In this document: piece after piece, positions 34,501 to 44,809 of the stretch
How positions within the stretch are numbered: the stretch's first letter is position 1
Layout of the letters: each line of letters begins with the position of its first letter
Notes under the pieces: generated by a model
Databases searched by the model: none
Told to the model about the DNA's origin: nothing
What the model saw: the letters and a program-made list of their open reading frames with translations, nothing else
NCBI GenBank assembly: GCA_023078555.1
Contig: CM041203.1
Coordinates: 4,486,538 to 4,550,537, forward strand
From: Ulva prolifera
Lineage: Eukaryota > Chlorophyta > Ulvophyceae > Ulvales > Ulvaceae
Reading direction: 5' to 3'
Length of the DNA stretch: 64,000 nt
Made by a program: the position numbers and the translations under genes

Positions 34501-35949
34501 GCAGAGGCGCTCGTACGCGCAGCTGTCATGGTACCATGGCAGCGCGGAGATCGCGGCGGCGATGCTGCGGCGGGCCGCGGCGGCCCCAGGGTCCACAGCG
34601 GCGCCTGCACCGCGCCCCTGCTGTCGTGCGGGCTATGTGATCGTTGCAGCTGGATGTAAGGCTGGGCGTGCTGTGCGTGCTATGAGCGCTGGGTGAGGAC
34701 AGGTTCAATATAGCCGCCGTGCTTAGGCTGTTCGGCAGAGCGTGCCGGAAGGCAGCAGCTGTGGCTGTGGTGCGTCGCCCACGTGCGTGCAGAACACTTG
34801 GTGATCCCGACTCCTTCATGCCTGGATCCCATGCATGATTGCTCCTCTTTCGCAGTGTGCGGCTGTATGTTTGGCCTGCCTACCACAGTATGTGACACAG
34901 TACGTGACTCGTTGCGTGAGCACTCTAGCGGTTCTGGGGGGAACATGCGCATGCATGCGCAGTCCGATACACACTGACCTGGATTGTGCCGCTCCTTGGC
35001 CCACCCCTGTCGCCGAATTCAGATCGCATTGTTGATGAGCGGCATGCAGACGTCACTCGGGCTATACGACGTTGTAAAGAAGGCACATGACAGAACAGCG
35101 AAGCAGTGTGAAAGACGCTGACGCCGGATGCGGGTGGCAAGCACCCCGTGCCGATGCCGACGGCGCGGCGCCTGTGCACATGCATGAGCGAAAACAACGC
35201 ACCTGTGGGCGCCCCATTGGCCGTAGTCATGTCTGGGGCGGCGCGGAGGGACCCCCCGGCCGAGGTGCCGGCTGCCGTCCCTGACGCTGCGTTGGCTCCG
35301 AACGGCGCCGCCAGCTCAGTTTGCAGCGCGCGATGCGCTGCGGCAAGCTCCGCCGCCGCCCCCGCGGCCTCCGCCTCTACCGAGGCCGCGGCAGGGTCCT
35401 CCTGGACACCGCCGGCTGCCTCGGCACCCGGCGGACACACATGCATGCCGCGCCGCCCCTGCCGCAGCAGGGCAGTCTGCACAGCCAGGAACCGCCCGAG
35501 CACCCTCGCGAGGCCCGGCGTGTATGCCGCGCCCAGCACGACATGCATGCATGTGACGGCATCAGCGACGGCTGAGCCACTGACGGCCTCGTGGAGGGGG
35601 CCGGAGGGGTGAAAGAACGCGCCGCAGGGCGCCACGCCGGCCACGGCGGCCTCCCAGATGAGCTGGAGGGCCCTGCGCGTCCACGCCGCTTCCGCCGCGT
35701 CGCTGGAGGCCCCCTCCAAGTCCAGCGTGTCGGGGTCGATCGCAGCGGCGCAGAGCCACAGGAGGCTGCGGCTGGGGGCGGCCCGGAGGCTGCTGCATGC
35801 GGTGGCGGCGGCGCGGAGCAGCGGCGCGAGCGTGGCTGTGGCGTCGGTGCCGGTGGCGGTGGATGGTGTGGAAGGATTGACAAGGTCCTGGAACGTGCGG
35901 AGGAAGCGGAGGTGGGCGACGGCGGCAGAGATGGGCGCGGCGATGCATG
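22115..35949 (-). CDS. Large macroglobulin-like conserved protein of unknown function, about 2,200-2,300 aa
   Basis: About 19 exons on the minus strand, read from 35949 down to the stop at 22115-22117. Exons whose edges join in phase: 35203-35949, about 34166-34604, 33616-33774, 32909-33102, 32216-32570, 31613-31770, 30547-30752, 29802-30133, 29411-29587, 29279 to about 28880, about 28585-27886, 27492-27054, 26697-25870, 25348 to about 25050, 24686-24501, about 24188-23424, 23035-22803, 22546-22394 and 22201-22115. From memory the segment order matches a family of roughly 2,000-residue proteins in protists and some bacteria (planctomycetes, myxobacteria), with beta-sandwich macroglobulin-like domains, usually annotated as hypothetical. 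Few junctions are uncertain: 34166/33774, 28880/28585, and the 25348 and 24188 exons. The start codon was not found; exon 35949 needs an upstream exon ending in phase 1. No signal peptide or membrane segment was seen in the part read. Confidence 0.75.
24457..24500. repeat. GCACAGCACAC-type microsatellite directly after a splice donor
   Basis: Units of CACAGCACA and GCACAGCACGCAC repeat imperfectly here. On the minus strand the run follows the donor GTGTGCCGTG at 24500 of the macroglobulin-like gene, so it forms the first part of an intron. Confidence 0.7.
30521..30539. repeat. G19 homopolymer in an intron, next to a splice donor
   Basis: Nineteen consecutive G on the plus strand, C on the transcribed sense. 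It begins seven bases inside the intron that starts with GTGCGGA at 30546 on the minus strand. Confidence 0.95.
31580..31607. repeat. G22-A-G5 homopolymer in an intron, next to a splice donor
   Basis: Twenty-two G, one A and five G on the plus strand. On the minus strand it follows GTGCG at 31612-31608. It has the same arrangement as the tract at 30521-30539, one exon further upstream in the same gene. Confidence 0.95.
32216..34604 (-). other. N-terminal beta-domain block of the macroglobulin-like gene
   Basis: The exon at about 34166-34604 reads SPYTPLLTPLAAPLTVWVDAK then LYRISLEGW, DVDLTAVVPSE and ERLKLELPHTAGRRGTVVVD. This corresponds to the family's conserved linkage of a DVKNV-type strand, a 'DxDLxGLV' turn and a 'RRGxxVVEF' strand. 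Exon 33616-33774 (FSLFYEDGRSP, ISGRDYRP), exon 32909-33102 (QEIFVPFPA) and exon 32216-32570 (LSLLDDVHLTVVTTD) follow in the expected order. The junction between the first two exons could not be made in phase with GT-AG; TGCAG occurs at both edges, so a mini-exon or an unusual junction is possible. Confidence 0.65.
33555..33592. repeat. 7-bp tandem repeat (GCTACAG), about 5 copies
   Basis: GCTACAG repeats about five times. It lies within the first 60 bases of the intron whose donor GTGCGGC is at 33615 on the minus strand. Confidence 0.9.
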
Positions 35950-36516
35950 CTGCGGGCCCGGGGGGGGCGTAGGCCTGCAGTGGACAGCACTGCTTGCGCG
36001 CGATCGCCTGGTGTGTGGTCTAGTAATGTGTTTAAATCGGGTCAGAGGACAGGGTGCTGGGGGCGGCAGCAGGGAATCGGGGCATGTGTGTGGGTGTTTG
36101 TAACACTTGCACCGGTCAATGCCATTTTCGGGCCGGCCGACAACCTCCTGGTCTGTAGCTCGATAGATGAGGCAGCTGGGACTGGTCATAGCACCGGCAG
36201 ACTGCCCCAGACTGCAGGGGACACGGTGGACGAATACGGCCGGGATGCGAGGCACGGGCACACGTGGAGCGGGGCACTAGCGCCGTGCTAAGGCGGAGTG
36301 CTGAGGCCGAGCACACGTGGGAAGGCATGGTCTTGTGAAACAGCTCATGTTGCTTCTGCATGTTTGTGTTGGGTCGTCGGGCCCGCCGACCATATGTACC
36401 AGTTCCGAATATTCAGTTCTATTTTCTGGGTGGCAGCCCTGAAAATGTTGCAAAGTGACCCAACACTGCTGCATATCTGTAACTGGATTTGTGTCTGTTG
36501 CAACACGCGGCCTCAC

Positions 36517-39500
36517 CTCGAGCTTCGAGTAGTGGTCCTCCCAGTCCACAAGCTTCCACTGTGCCATCACTGCCTCACCCTGTACTCCGCCAGTCAGGCG
36601 TGCCAGGACAGCTGCGGTCCAGGCTTGAGAGTCACGGATGGCCTCGTGTGCTGCAATGGCTTCAAGCTGCTCCAGAGTGGCGGCATTGTACAGCGCTTCC
36701 AGGCGAGAGGCGCCTGGCACGCCCTGCGAAGCCGGTGCAGCGCTGCTCCCGAATCGTGGCAGAGACGGTGCCAGGCTGCTCCCGAATTGCGATGGAGGCT
36801 GCGCTTCTATTGTCCGCCTGGATGCAGGCTGCTGGTTTGCTGCTCATGGTCCGGGAGGGGCTGGTCAAGATAGCTCGCTCGTGCGGCTGGCCGTGCGGGC
36901 ATGGAGAGATGAAAGCGTACATGACGTCGTCCAGAAGGAGGCACAGGCTTGAAGGGGGAACTGCTGGTACACTGCGTGCTACCGATCCGCCTCCGGGTTC
37001 AGCCTTTGTCAACATGTCCAGGAGAGCCTCTGCTACAAAGCGTTGCAGGAGAGCATCCTTGCGGTCAACGGCTGAACGAAGTGTTTGGAAGAGTATGTCA
37101 ATCAGAGAGTGCTTGAAACACGGGTCCACCGCTTTCTGGAGGTCCGCGATGTCTTGTGCATTTCGAATACCTGTTTCAGCTGTGGGACGGAAGGACCACT
37201 CTGCCTGGACGGACACGGTGCACACTCGCTCGTCACCATCCTTGACACGTTCGACACCAAAAGATGCCTGCACTTTGGGCCGGTGGACCGGAAAGGTTGA
37301 GGGGATTGCAGCGCCAAGGACGTCCGGACGTCGCAAGAAGGTGAGGAGCTCAGTAGAATCACCGGCTGCTGCGATCTGCAAGAGTGATCGAATTTCGAGT
37401 TCAATCTCGGCTTCACTGAGAGCGGAGGATCGAACGGCTCGGCCCCCTTGACCGTGCCGCGAGATCCTGATCTCACGCAGCGATGACAAGGCTCGTGCCA
37501 GCGCGACGTTGTCCCCACTGCCCAGGGCACGGATTCCTGCATCGGCACAGCCCCTCAGAATTGCTATTAATATAGACTGTTTGATCGGGATATGCCTGGT
37601 CTGTCGCTCGTGCCACAGGCGTCTTGGTAGTCACGGAATGGAATGCCCTCAGCGCACCTGCAAGGAAGTTGGCGTCAGAGATAGGCAGGCCGAGGCTCGA
37701 GCCCAGAGCCGCATCCCGGTCCTCCGACAGCGCATACGACTCTAGGCTCTCGAGAGGCCCAGTTATCGGGTATGGAGGCATGAGGCGGGCCCAGCGGAGA
37801 GCAAGGCTCGCCAGACAGAGCGTGTACAGGTGCGATCGTGCGTGCACTTGTCTCGGTACATGAGGCCGATGAAGGCCCTCGATGTCATCAGGGACAATGT
37901 ATATGCGCCATGTACCTTGCAGCTCTTTGTAATGTATGCGTGCGAGCGTGCGCTTGTTGAGAATCTGATGCGTGTATGTCAGTGGCCACAAGTGCATACG
38001 ACATCGCGATAGCTGGCAGGGCCGCGCGGGATTCTTACGGACCCCCTCCCCCAGGGCGTCGAGCCTCGCGCAAGCAGGCACCGGCCTCAACACCCCGAGG
38101 GACAAGTGCATCAAGCACATGCCGTCGGCCAACGCACACACAGCGGGCATCGCCTGGCAGAGCTGCTTCAACTGATTACTATACGTTATAACGTATATAC
38201 GTTGGTAATATTAGTTACTAATACTATAACTATAGTAACTGATGTTTCAATGATATATTAGCGCGCTAGAGCGACGATCAACAGTGCCGTGCCGGGAGTG
38301 CTGCCATTGAACCACCATACACACCCGCTGCAACACGCGCTGCGGCGTCATGACGGATATCAACGCGCACAAGTTTGTTTTCTTTTTCAAAAGGGTGCGT
38401 GGGTGTGGTGTAGGGGTGTGTGGGTGCGTGTTCAGTGGGTTCCTGTCGGGCTGCGGCGAGGTGATGTGTGCGGGTGCTTGTCAAGTCACAATTGTGACTT
38501 GGCCATGAGTTTGGGCGGATTCGGGGTGGCTGCCGCTCTCCTGCCGCGCGTGCTTTGGGCAGTTCGTGTGTTTCCTGGTTGTTCTGGCGGTGCTCCCGGC
38601 CCCTCCGGCTTTGTCCTTGTAACACCCAAGTGCCGCAATGGCCTCTTTGAACAGACAGCGCCAAAGTTTACAGCGGACTCCGGCACTACAGATATATCTG
38701 TGTTACCTACACAGGGCCGCTGCAGGGTACCCTAATGAAGCATACATGCATGGTGTACACGTCAGGGCATGCCACATCGGCGCCACTGGCCGGCAGGTCA
38801 CGCTGGGCAGCCGGAGCAGCTCAAGGGGCGCCTCAGGCAGCGTGCACAGCGTGCACAGCGTGCAACAGATCCTCATGCAGGAGCTGCAGGCGCAGCCCGC
38901 GTCCGGCCGCCCTGGCGGCGTGCAAAGGTTGCCTCTCGACAGAGCTGCGCACAGCCCGCGCAGCAGAGCAGCCACAGCGACAGTTGGCCCGCTGCGCCCC
39001 CTGCACACGTGATCGTTGACCTCGACGAGATCTGCCGATCGGAGGGACATGCCGAGGGTTTTGCGGCGCCGTGCATCTGTTGCCACGAGCGCTCCGCTGC
39101 CTTGGACGCGCAAGTCAAGTAAAGTAAACCTGAATTTTCTGAGCCGTATCCTATTGGACATTGACAACTCCGAATCAGCGGGACCACATATGCCGACATT
39201 TGCCGACAAGTGCTTGATTGCACGTGAGGAGTGCTGCTCTACTCGGTGCCTGCCTGCCGGCCGTTGCGAGGCCCCCCCCCCTCCTTCAGGCACGTGTGTT
39301 GCTTCGCCAAGGTGGTGTAGCAACAAGCGGCTTGTGGTCGCGTTCAGTCAAAGGTATCAATATCTCTTTGAGATGTCAATGACCTCTTGACAACTGGTCA
39401 TGCCTCTTGTCAATGACCTCAAAGGTAAATCCGGATACACTTAGCCGTGTCCTTTGCTTTTGACAGCAACTGAAAGTAGGTACTGCACCAGCATAGGTCC

Positions 39501-39940
39501 TCAGCAACCCCGCGTGCCTGACACAGCTCTCCCACCACAACATGAATGGCGTGCATGATTTGTGTGCAGAAGAATGAGCAGGCGCTGGGGCCTCTGCCCA
39601 CACACCTGTACAGCTGTGCAAGCAAAAGCCGTTGGCGGCAGTGATGTTCAAGGTGTACAGTCTAGATGTACAATCCATACAGGATGATAGATAGCAGGCT
39701 GAATGCTTGTCAGGTGGGGTTGTGCCTGTTCTCGATGCCTGCAGCTGACGCTGACGCTTCTGCGGGGTGCTTGCTGAGCTTGCTGCCCCCCTCAGCTTGC
39801 AGAGCTTGTGTGCACATGATGTATTGTACCGTCGAGCATACCAGCCTGGCCACCAGGCCTTGTGGGCAAAAATCTGGTTGTGTTTGGAAACGCACGCTCT
39901 CGCAGGAGAAATTCTTCGTGATCATGACCATGCGGGTGGC
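36517..39940 (-). CDS. Exons of an unidentified multi-exon gene (or 5' part of the macroglobulin-like gene)
   Basis: Minus-strand exons with good splice edges: 39842-39940 after a CTTTCCCTTCACAG acceptor (33 codons, ATRMVMITKNFSCES... to LVARL, donor GTATGC); probably about 39430-39610 (IMHAIHVVVGELCQARGVAE); about 37860-37658 (LASLALRWARLMPPYPITGP, YALSEDRDAALG, donor GTGCGC); 37536 to about 36993 (GIRALGSGDNVALARALSSL, AEIELEIRSLLQIAAAGDST, EALLDMLTKAEPGGG); and 36517-36723 (RLEALYNAATLEQLEAIAAH, WKLVDWEDHYSKLE, donor GTGAGG). The 37658/37536 junction is in phase. The composition is that of a folded, largely helical protein. No domain is recognised; TAF2-like HEAT repeats were considered without support. 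The 5' end, some exons near 38.7-39.2 kb and the 3' end are unresolved. Exon 36517 ends in phase 0 while the next gene's first known exon needs phase 1, so a missing exon would be required to join them. Confidence 0.45.
38175..38270. other. AT-rich palindromic island
   Basis: A block of about 95 bases made mostly of A and T, with overlapping inverted words such as ACGTTATAACGT, TAGTTACTA and ATACTATAACTATAGT, stands out sharply from the GC-rich surroundings. It lies in an unresolved part of the unidentified minus-strand gene region. Confidence 0.7.
38390..38640 (+). repeat. Copy of a dispersed repeat family
   Basis: GTGGGTG-rich sequence followed by a stretch ending GGCTTTGTCCTTGTAACAC. The last 120 bases match, with divergence, sequence near 13640-13740 (opposite strand) and 13840-13905 (same strand). 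Shared ends and the lack of any open frame suggest a non-autonomous mobile element. No terminal repeats were established. Confidence 0.5.
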
Positions 39941-41876
39941 CTGTGAAGGGAAAGGGTCAAGAAAGGAGCAGTGGCAGTGCGGGAAGCATGCAGGGAGAAC
40001 TTCGCGGGCCTGGCCACCACACACCAGTGATTCGGCACTGAGCCTGCGTTATTCATCACAGCCATGGTGCAACATTTGTTGAGGTTTGCAAGTAGCTCAT
40101 CTTTCTACTTCCCAGCGGCTCGACGAAGCTGGGTGCCGCGCGGTTTGTGACTAGACTATATCGTACAGGGAAGCGCCGTTCTATGTGACAGCAACCGGTT
40201 GTCGACGTCATAATCATGCTTCTTGCGCGCTGCGGCCAGCAGAGAACTTGCGATCGTGGCCGCGGTCTAGATCAGAGACAACCGGCGTGCGACACGGCGG
40301 TTGCAAGTCTTCTCGACATGACAGGGAGGCCGCAAACACGGGTCCAGATGAGCCACAAATTTCTCTTCACAGCTTCGTGCACACTGTGTTAGATTGCCAC
40401 GGGACGCGTCGCTCCATCGAGCGGACACAGCAATCAAGCATTGCTCATCCGATGAAGCAGCGGTATAGATCCACCCAGCACAAACGGGTCCATGCAAATA
40501 CATGGGTACCAGTGAGTACTTTGACCACATGCCGCTTCCAGATTTGAACTGGGGCGGCTCGCCGGTCCCAATGTCCAATTGACGTGGCCTTGCGTGGCGA
40601 GAGGCGGACTCGTGGATCTTGGGGCCCCGCTTCCGGACAGATGCCAGGCTGCGTTGCCAGCGCCATGCGTGCTGCACGACATGAGTGCAGCAAGCATTTT
40701 CTCAAGAGCATACTGTTGACCTGGCATGACCAGGAAATTTCATATCTTCTTCTGTTCTCTGCGGCGCTTGTGACAGTCGACAGCGCTCCTCTAGACCTAG
40801 TGAACCACCTGACTACATCTGACACCCGGAAGATAAAGGACAGAAAAGGTGAGCCTACGCACATCAGTCGACACGTTGCCGAATGTTGTGTTGCGGCGCG
40901 ACTGCAAAGCTTGCGCCCGGCTGGCTGGTTGCTCACCCAGTGTGTATGTCCGCGCTCTAGATCTCAGCAGTTTATGAGCCAACAGCACGCATGAAGCCCT
41001 ATAAAATTTTCCTGCGAGAATGTTCCCCCCTTACATCTGCGCCTTGCATAGATGGTGGTGTGTTCGTCACAGTGTGAATGTGCGTTCCGTCCTCCACAAC
41101 ATATGGCGATCTATGTCTCGCGAGCTCAATGTAGCTGACTCCCATACGCAAGTTGACATGAACTAAGAATCTGTCGCTGCTTTCAGTTGTGGCCATCATC
41201 AATGTTCAAGCATGTGTGTTGACAGAAAATTTGGATACACGTGCATCCAGTCATGCGCTCACGCCTGCAAGTGTCTTTTAGAAAATTGTTTTCGAAAAAG
41301 TTATCATGATGTGTCAACGGGACCTTTCGCGTCGCCAGAGCCTGGACAGCAGCAGGTCGATTCCCTCAACAGCGCCTTCAGCATGCGCTATCGGCCACTT
41401 GCGGGCTAACGCCCTTCAGATTTGTTGTGTTGTGATCAATTCCAGTCTGGAGGGCCTGTGTTCTGTGGGAACCAGATATCTGAGCGTTTCGCGCTTCAGT
41501 GCCGGTGATAGTGAGCGATGGGCGTATGTTTCCTGCACACACCGTTCAAACAGCCTGGTATCAGTGATGCGCGTGTATGTTTTGCATGGATGTGTGCTGT
41601 CGCTCCTTATAATTTCGGATTGGTCGCATAGCATCAGCCTTGTCCAGGAAGGTGAACACTGGAAACACTACGATCTGCGAGATCAAGCTAACGTCGTTCA
41701 CATTTACTGACTTGTGCTTTCGTTTATAGGTACAATATCGCATCACGTACGGTTGGTGCACCAGCACCGGACGACGTTGAAAAAGATACTGCGGCAAGTG
41801 CCCGATCGAGCTACAGCAACAGTCGTCACATACGCTCCACAGACAGCCGCAATCGAATTGCTTTAGGTTCGGAGAG
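39941..41876. other. Region with no supported gene
   Basis: Open frames on both strands overlap here (for example 40185-40547 plus and 40445-40936 minus) without motif or splice support. This probably holds the 5' end of the minus-strand gene to the left and the promoter of the ORF at 41877. Confidence 0.4.
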
Positions 41877-42704
41877 ATGCCGCAGCAGTCAGTACTGAAG
41901 GTCACGTCGAGCAGTGCAATGACAGGTCGGCGACTGGAGCACGCGCAACCACCCCACGCGCCTTCGATCAAAGCCCGAGTCCAATGCGTCCAGAAGCCCG
42001 AGAATATGGCTCATGTAGACCCGCAACATGAGCATATTTCGACCTTGCAGACAAGCCGTGCCACAGACGGCGCATCTGATGCAACAGGCGCGAGTGGTTC
42101 GTTCGCACATGTCGCTGTAGAAGCTGTGCCAGGTCAGCGTCCTCCCTCGTTGTCGCGGCTTCAGCCTGTGAATGCCGTCCCAGACACCGCTGTGACGCCA
42201 ACCACCAAGAACAAAGCTGCTCCGCCCGCTCGAGCGAACAAGGAAGCGATCAAGACACTCATGCGCACACAGCCTGCCCACACCGACACGCCCAACCCAC
42301 AACATGCACCCGCCACACCACATGGATCAGCTGGCTCCCATGCCCACGAGGACGCCGCTGCCTGCACCACGAGCACAGGCGATGTCGCACCACTCGGCCG
42401 CGGCCGGCGGGCGCGGAAGCTCACAACGAAGCTCGTCGCGGCAGGGGCCGATGGGATCGCCGCGCTCAGCCGCGCGCCGCCACGGCACGCGGTGTCTCCC
42501 CGCGCCAGGGCGACAAAGCGATTGCGCGAGGACTCGCGGGAAGACAAGGCCAGCTCAGAAGCTGCGGCGGGCAGTAGCATGACGGTGGCGTTCGTGCGCG
42601 CACCGACCCCCACCCCTGCTGCCACTTGTGCCGATGCCGCATCTACAGCCACCACACGAGGCAAGCGGTCTCGCAAGGGCACCCCTGCCCGTGCGTCTGA
42701 ATAG
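41877..42704 (+). CDS. Basic low-complexity protein, 275 aa, intronless
   Basis: A single uninterrupted frame from ATG at 41877 to TAG at 42702-42704. The protein is rich in Ala, Thr, Pro, Arg and Lys with little hydrophobic core. Basic clusters are GRGRRARKLTTK and TRGKRSRKG near the C-terminus, similar to AT-hooks or nuclear localisation signals, with RATKRLRE between them. It would be a disordered nuclear or chromatin-associated protein. The antisense frame 42161-42826 is also open, because GC-rich codons leave few stops, so coding status rests on composition and length only. Confidence 0.5.
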   Translation: MPQQSVLKVTSSSAMTGRRLEHAQPPHAPSIKARVQCVQKPENMAHVDPQHEHISTLQTSRATDGASDATGASGSFAHVAVEAVPGQRPPSLSRLQPVNAVPDTAVTPTTKNKAAPPARANKEAIKTLMRTQPAHTDTPNPQHAPATPHGSAGSHAHEDAAACTTSTGDVAPLGRGRRARKLTTKLVAAGADGIAALSRAPPRHAVSPRARATKRLREDSREDKASSEAAAGSSMTVAFVRAPTPTPAATCADAASTATTRGKRSRKGTPARASE

Positions 42705-44581
42705 ATAGAGCCGTAAATCTGTGCTGCCTCTTCTTCTGCTCTGCTGAGAGCGACCATGATTGCACGCGGTGCAACGACGAATTTCAGGGCGCCGCCACCA
42801 GTCCCGGTGTGCCCGTATGACAGCACTGATCAGCTGGCCCAGTGCGAAGCGAAGCAGCAGCCGCGTCTAGACCATGCATGCAAGGTGAGCATGCATGCGA
42901 CCGGAGCTCCTGCAGTTCCAGAAGGGGCAGCACTGAGAGATGCAGTCACCTTTGAGTTGAGAGTCTTACGGCATGCGTCTGGTGGGAGGTGAGTTGCCTT
43001 AACGGAATGTAGGGTTGCTCTGGGGCTGATGAGGCCTGGGTTACACGATGTGTGCAGGTGGCAGACAGCAGGTGGCAGATACCGCCCCTCTAAGGCTGGT
43101 GTGCCCGGCTGTGCGGCCACGGCGAGTTCTCTATCGTGCTGCGTCCCGATGCCGCTGCAGAGGTAAACTGCGTGGGGCCTGCTCGGCACATATGACTTGG
43201 CACTTCTGATCAAGAGACTGTGAGAAATGGTTGATCATGGTCATGAATAATGGGTGTATGCATGTATGTAGTTAAAAAGGAGAGAGGTCGGGCATCGAGC
43301 CTTTTCTCGGTGTATGCATGTATGGTTGTGTAGCTGTATGCATTGAGACATGATGTTGTGTTCAAAAGCGTATGTATGCATTATCACATAGTGTGCTGGG
43401 TGCTGGATGTGTGGTTGTTAGATATGATATTGCCATAAGGAGGCATGCGTGGGTCCATGCATGTGTGCCAAGGTATATGGCAGGACTCGTAGCAGCAAGG
43501 GGTTTATGCACGTGGCTCTCTGTGCACATGTGCAGTGCGTTGTGATGCCGTCAATTCAGGCATCAGTACCAGCGGGAAACAATGATGCGTGTGAGCTCAC
43601 AGCTCGCCTGAGAGTGCATCTTTCTAGCTAGACTGTTAGCCCTTGAATATGCTCGCTAGTGGAGTGGGCAAGCCTTATGAACATGCAAGCTACTGAACTG
43701 AGCGGGCCTCGTAGCCATTCTGTAGGGCAAAGGTGGTTTGTCCACAGCTTGAGCGTCATGTGTCGCCAGCGTGGTAGATGTGCCCAAGTATGATCTTGTG
43801 AACGCACCAGCTCAGGTATCCTGTGAATGCGACTGAGGACTCTGTAACAATTGTGTTGCTGAAATAAGTGTCTAACCATCTTGGCAACTGTGAAACAATC
43901 AGAGACGTCTCTGGTGTGTTTGGCTCGCTGCATGATGCCTCATGGCAATATAATATTAATTGGCAAATATTTTTTATTTGCCAATTTTGGCAATTTGGCA
44001 ATATAATATTGATTGGCAAATATTTTTTATTTGCCAATTTTATAGAATTGGCAAATACCAATGTCATACCAGCTGTGTACCAGGCGGGAGTCACACCATA
44101 GTGCTGCATGCTGATGAAGATGAGATCCCCACACAATAGTGACGGTCTCCGTGCAGCATAGCTCAATTGCAGCGGCGGCATTTGATGACCCTGTGACAAT
44201 GCCACACAGCCAACATGTATGCCATAGCCAATATATGATATCTTTCTTTTACAGCACTGAGGATTGGGATCAGTTCATGCAAAACACCGGTCACACTGTC
44301 CACTACAGGTACTGATCGTGCACAACACAGTGCCATGCATCCCGATTACAGTTCAAGGAGTTGATTTAAACTGCGTCAGTGCGCAAAGAAAAGAAGGCCT
44401 CCTGGTGCCTGTCTACTGAACTGATGCGCCTGCTGCCATGCCGTAGTATGATCATGCAGGCTGTTCAGCACAACGCCGGTCCATCAGGACATGTGCATGC
44501 GTACTGCATAAATGTTCCACCCAGCAACTCTGTTTCTACATTTCCATGTTTCTATAAACCTTCCCTTGACATTGTCCTGGC
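42705..44581. other. Spacer upstream of nothing and downstream of the fibrocystin-L-like gene
   Basis: No supported gene. It contains the AT-rich tandem repeat at 43944-44042 and TGCATGTATG words near 43258-43325. The fibrocystin-L-like gene ends at its right edge. Confidence 0.5.
43944..44042. repeat. 53-bp AT-rich tandem duplication containing an inverted repeat
   Basis: Two near-identical units start at 43944 and 43997, each beginning GGCAATATAATATT. Within each unit ATTGGCAAATA and ATTTGCCAAT form a hairpin around TTTTTT. The second copy is incomplete at its right end. It differs strongly in base composition from flanking sequence. Confidence 0.9.
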
Positions 44582-44809
44582 CTAGACGGTATTCTGGTCA
44601 TGGACATCATTCATAGCCTCATTCAAGTACCGGACTTGCCTACGACGAGACCGTACAACCATGATCGCCACCGCTACAATTGCGCTGAGCAATAGGGCGC
44701 CGGCAAGTCCTAGACCAAGCGCCAAGCCCTGCACCATACTATCTCTTCGGAGCAGTGGACTGGGACGAATTGGCCTGGCCTCTGGGCAATTGTCGGAATA
44801 CAATTTATG
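44582..44809 (-). other. Last exon: transmembrane helix and cytoplasmic tail
   Basis: The exon codes MVQGLALGLGLAGALLLSAI then VAVAIMVV, a single hydrophobic helix, followed by the stop-transfer cluster RSRRRQVRYL and a tail of fewer than 20 further residues ending TV. This is type I topology, with the long N-terminal part outside the cell. The stop is TAG at 44582-44584. The acceptor TATCAG at 44810-44812 is the only one that keeps phase. Confidence 0.8.

Noticed and set aside
36517..37860. TAF2-like (TFIID subunit) assignment
   Set aside because: Isolated words such as RLMPPYP and EALLDMLTK looked similar, but their order along the protein differs from TAF2 and the M1-aminopeptidase-like region was not found.
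42161..42826. 221-codon minus-strand frame opposite the basic protein
   Set aside because: It has a plausible composition but no motif and no splice sites. The plus frame has clean AT-hook-like basic clusters, so I kept that one at moderate confidence.
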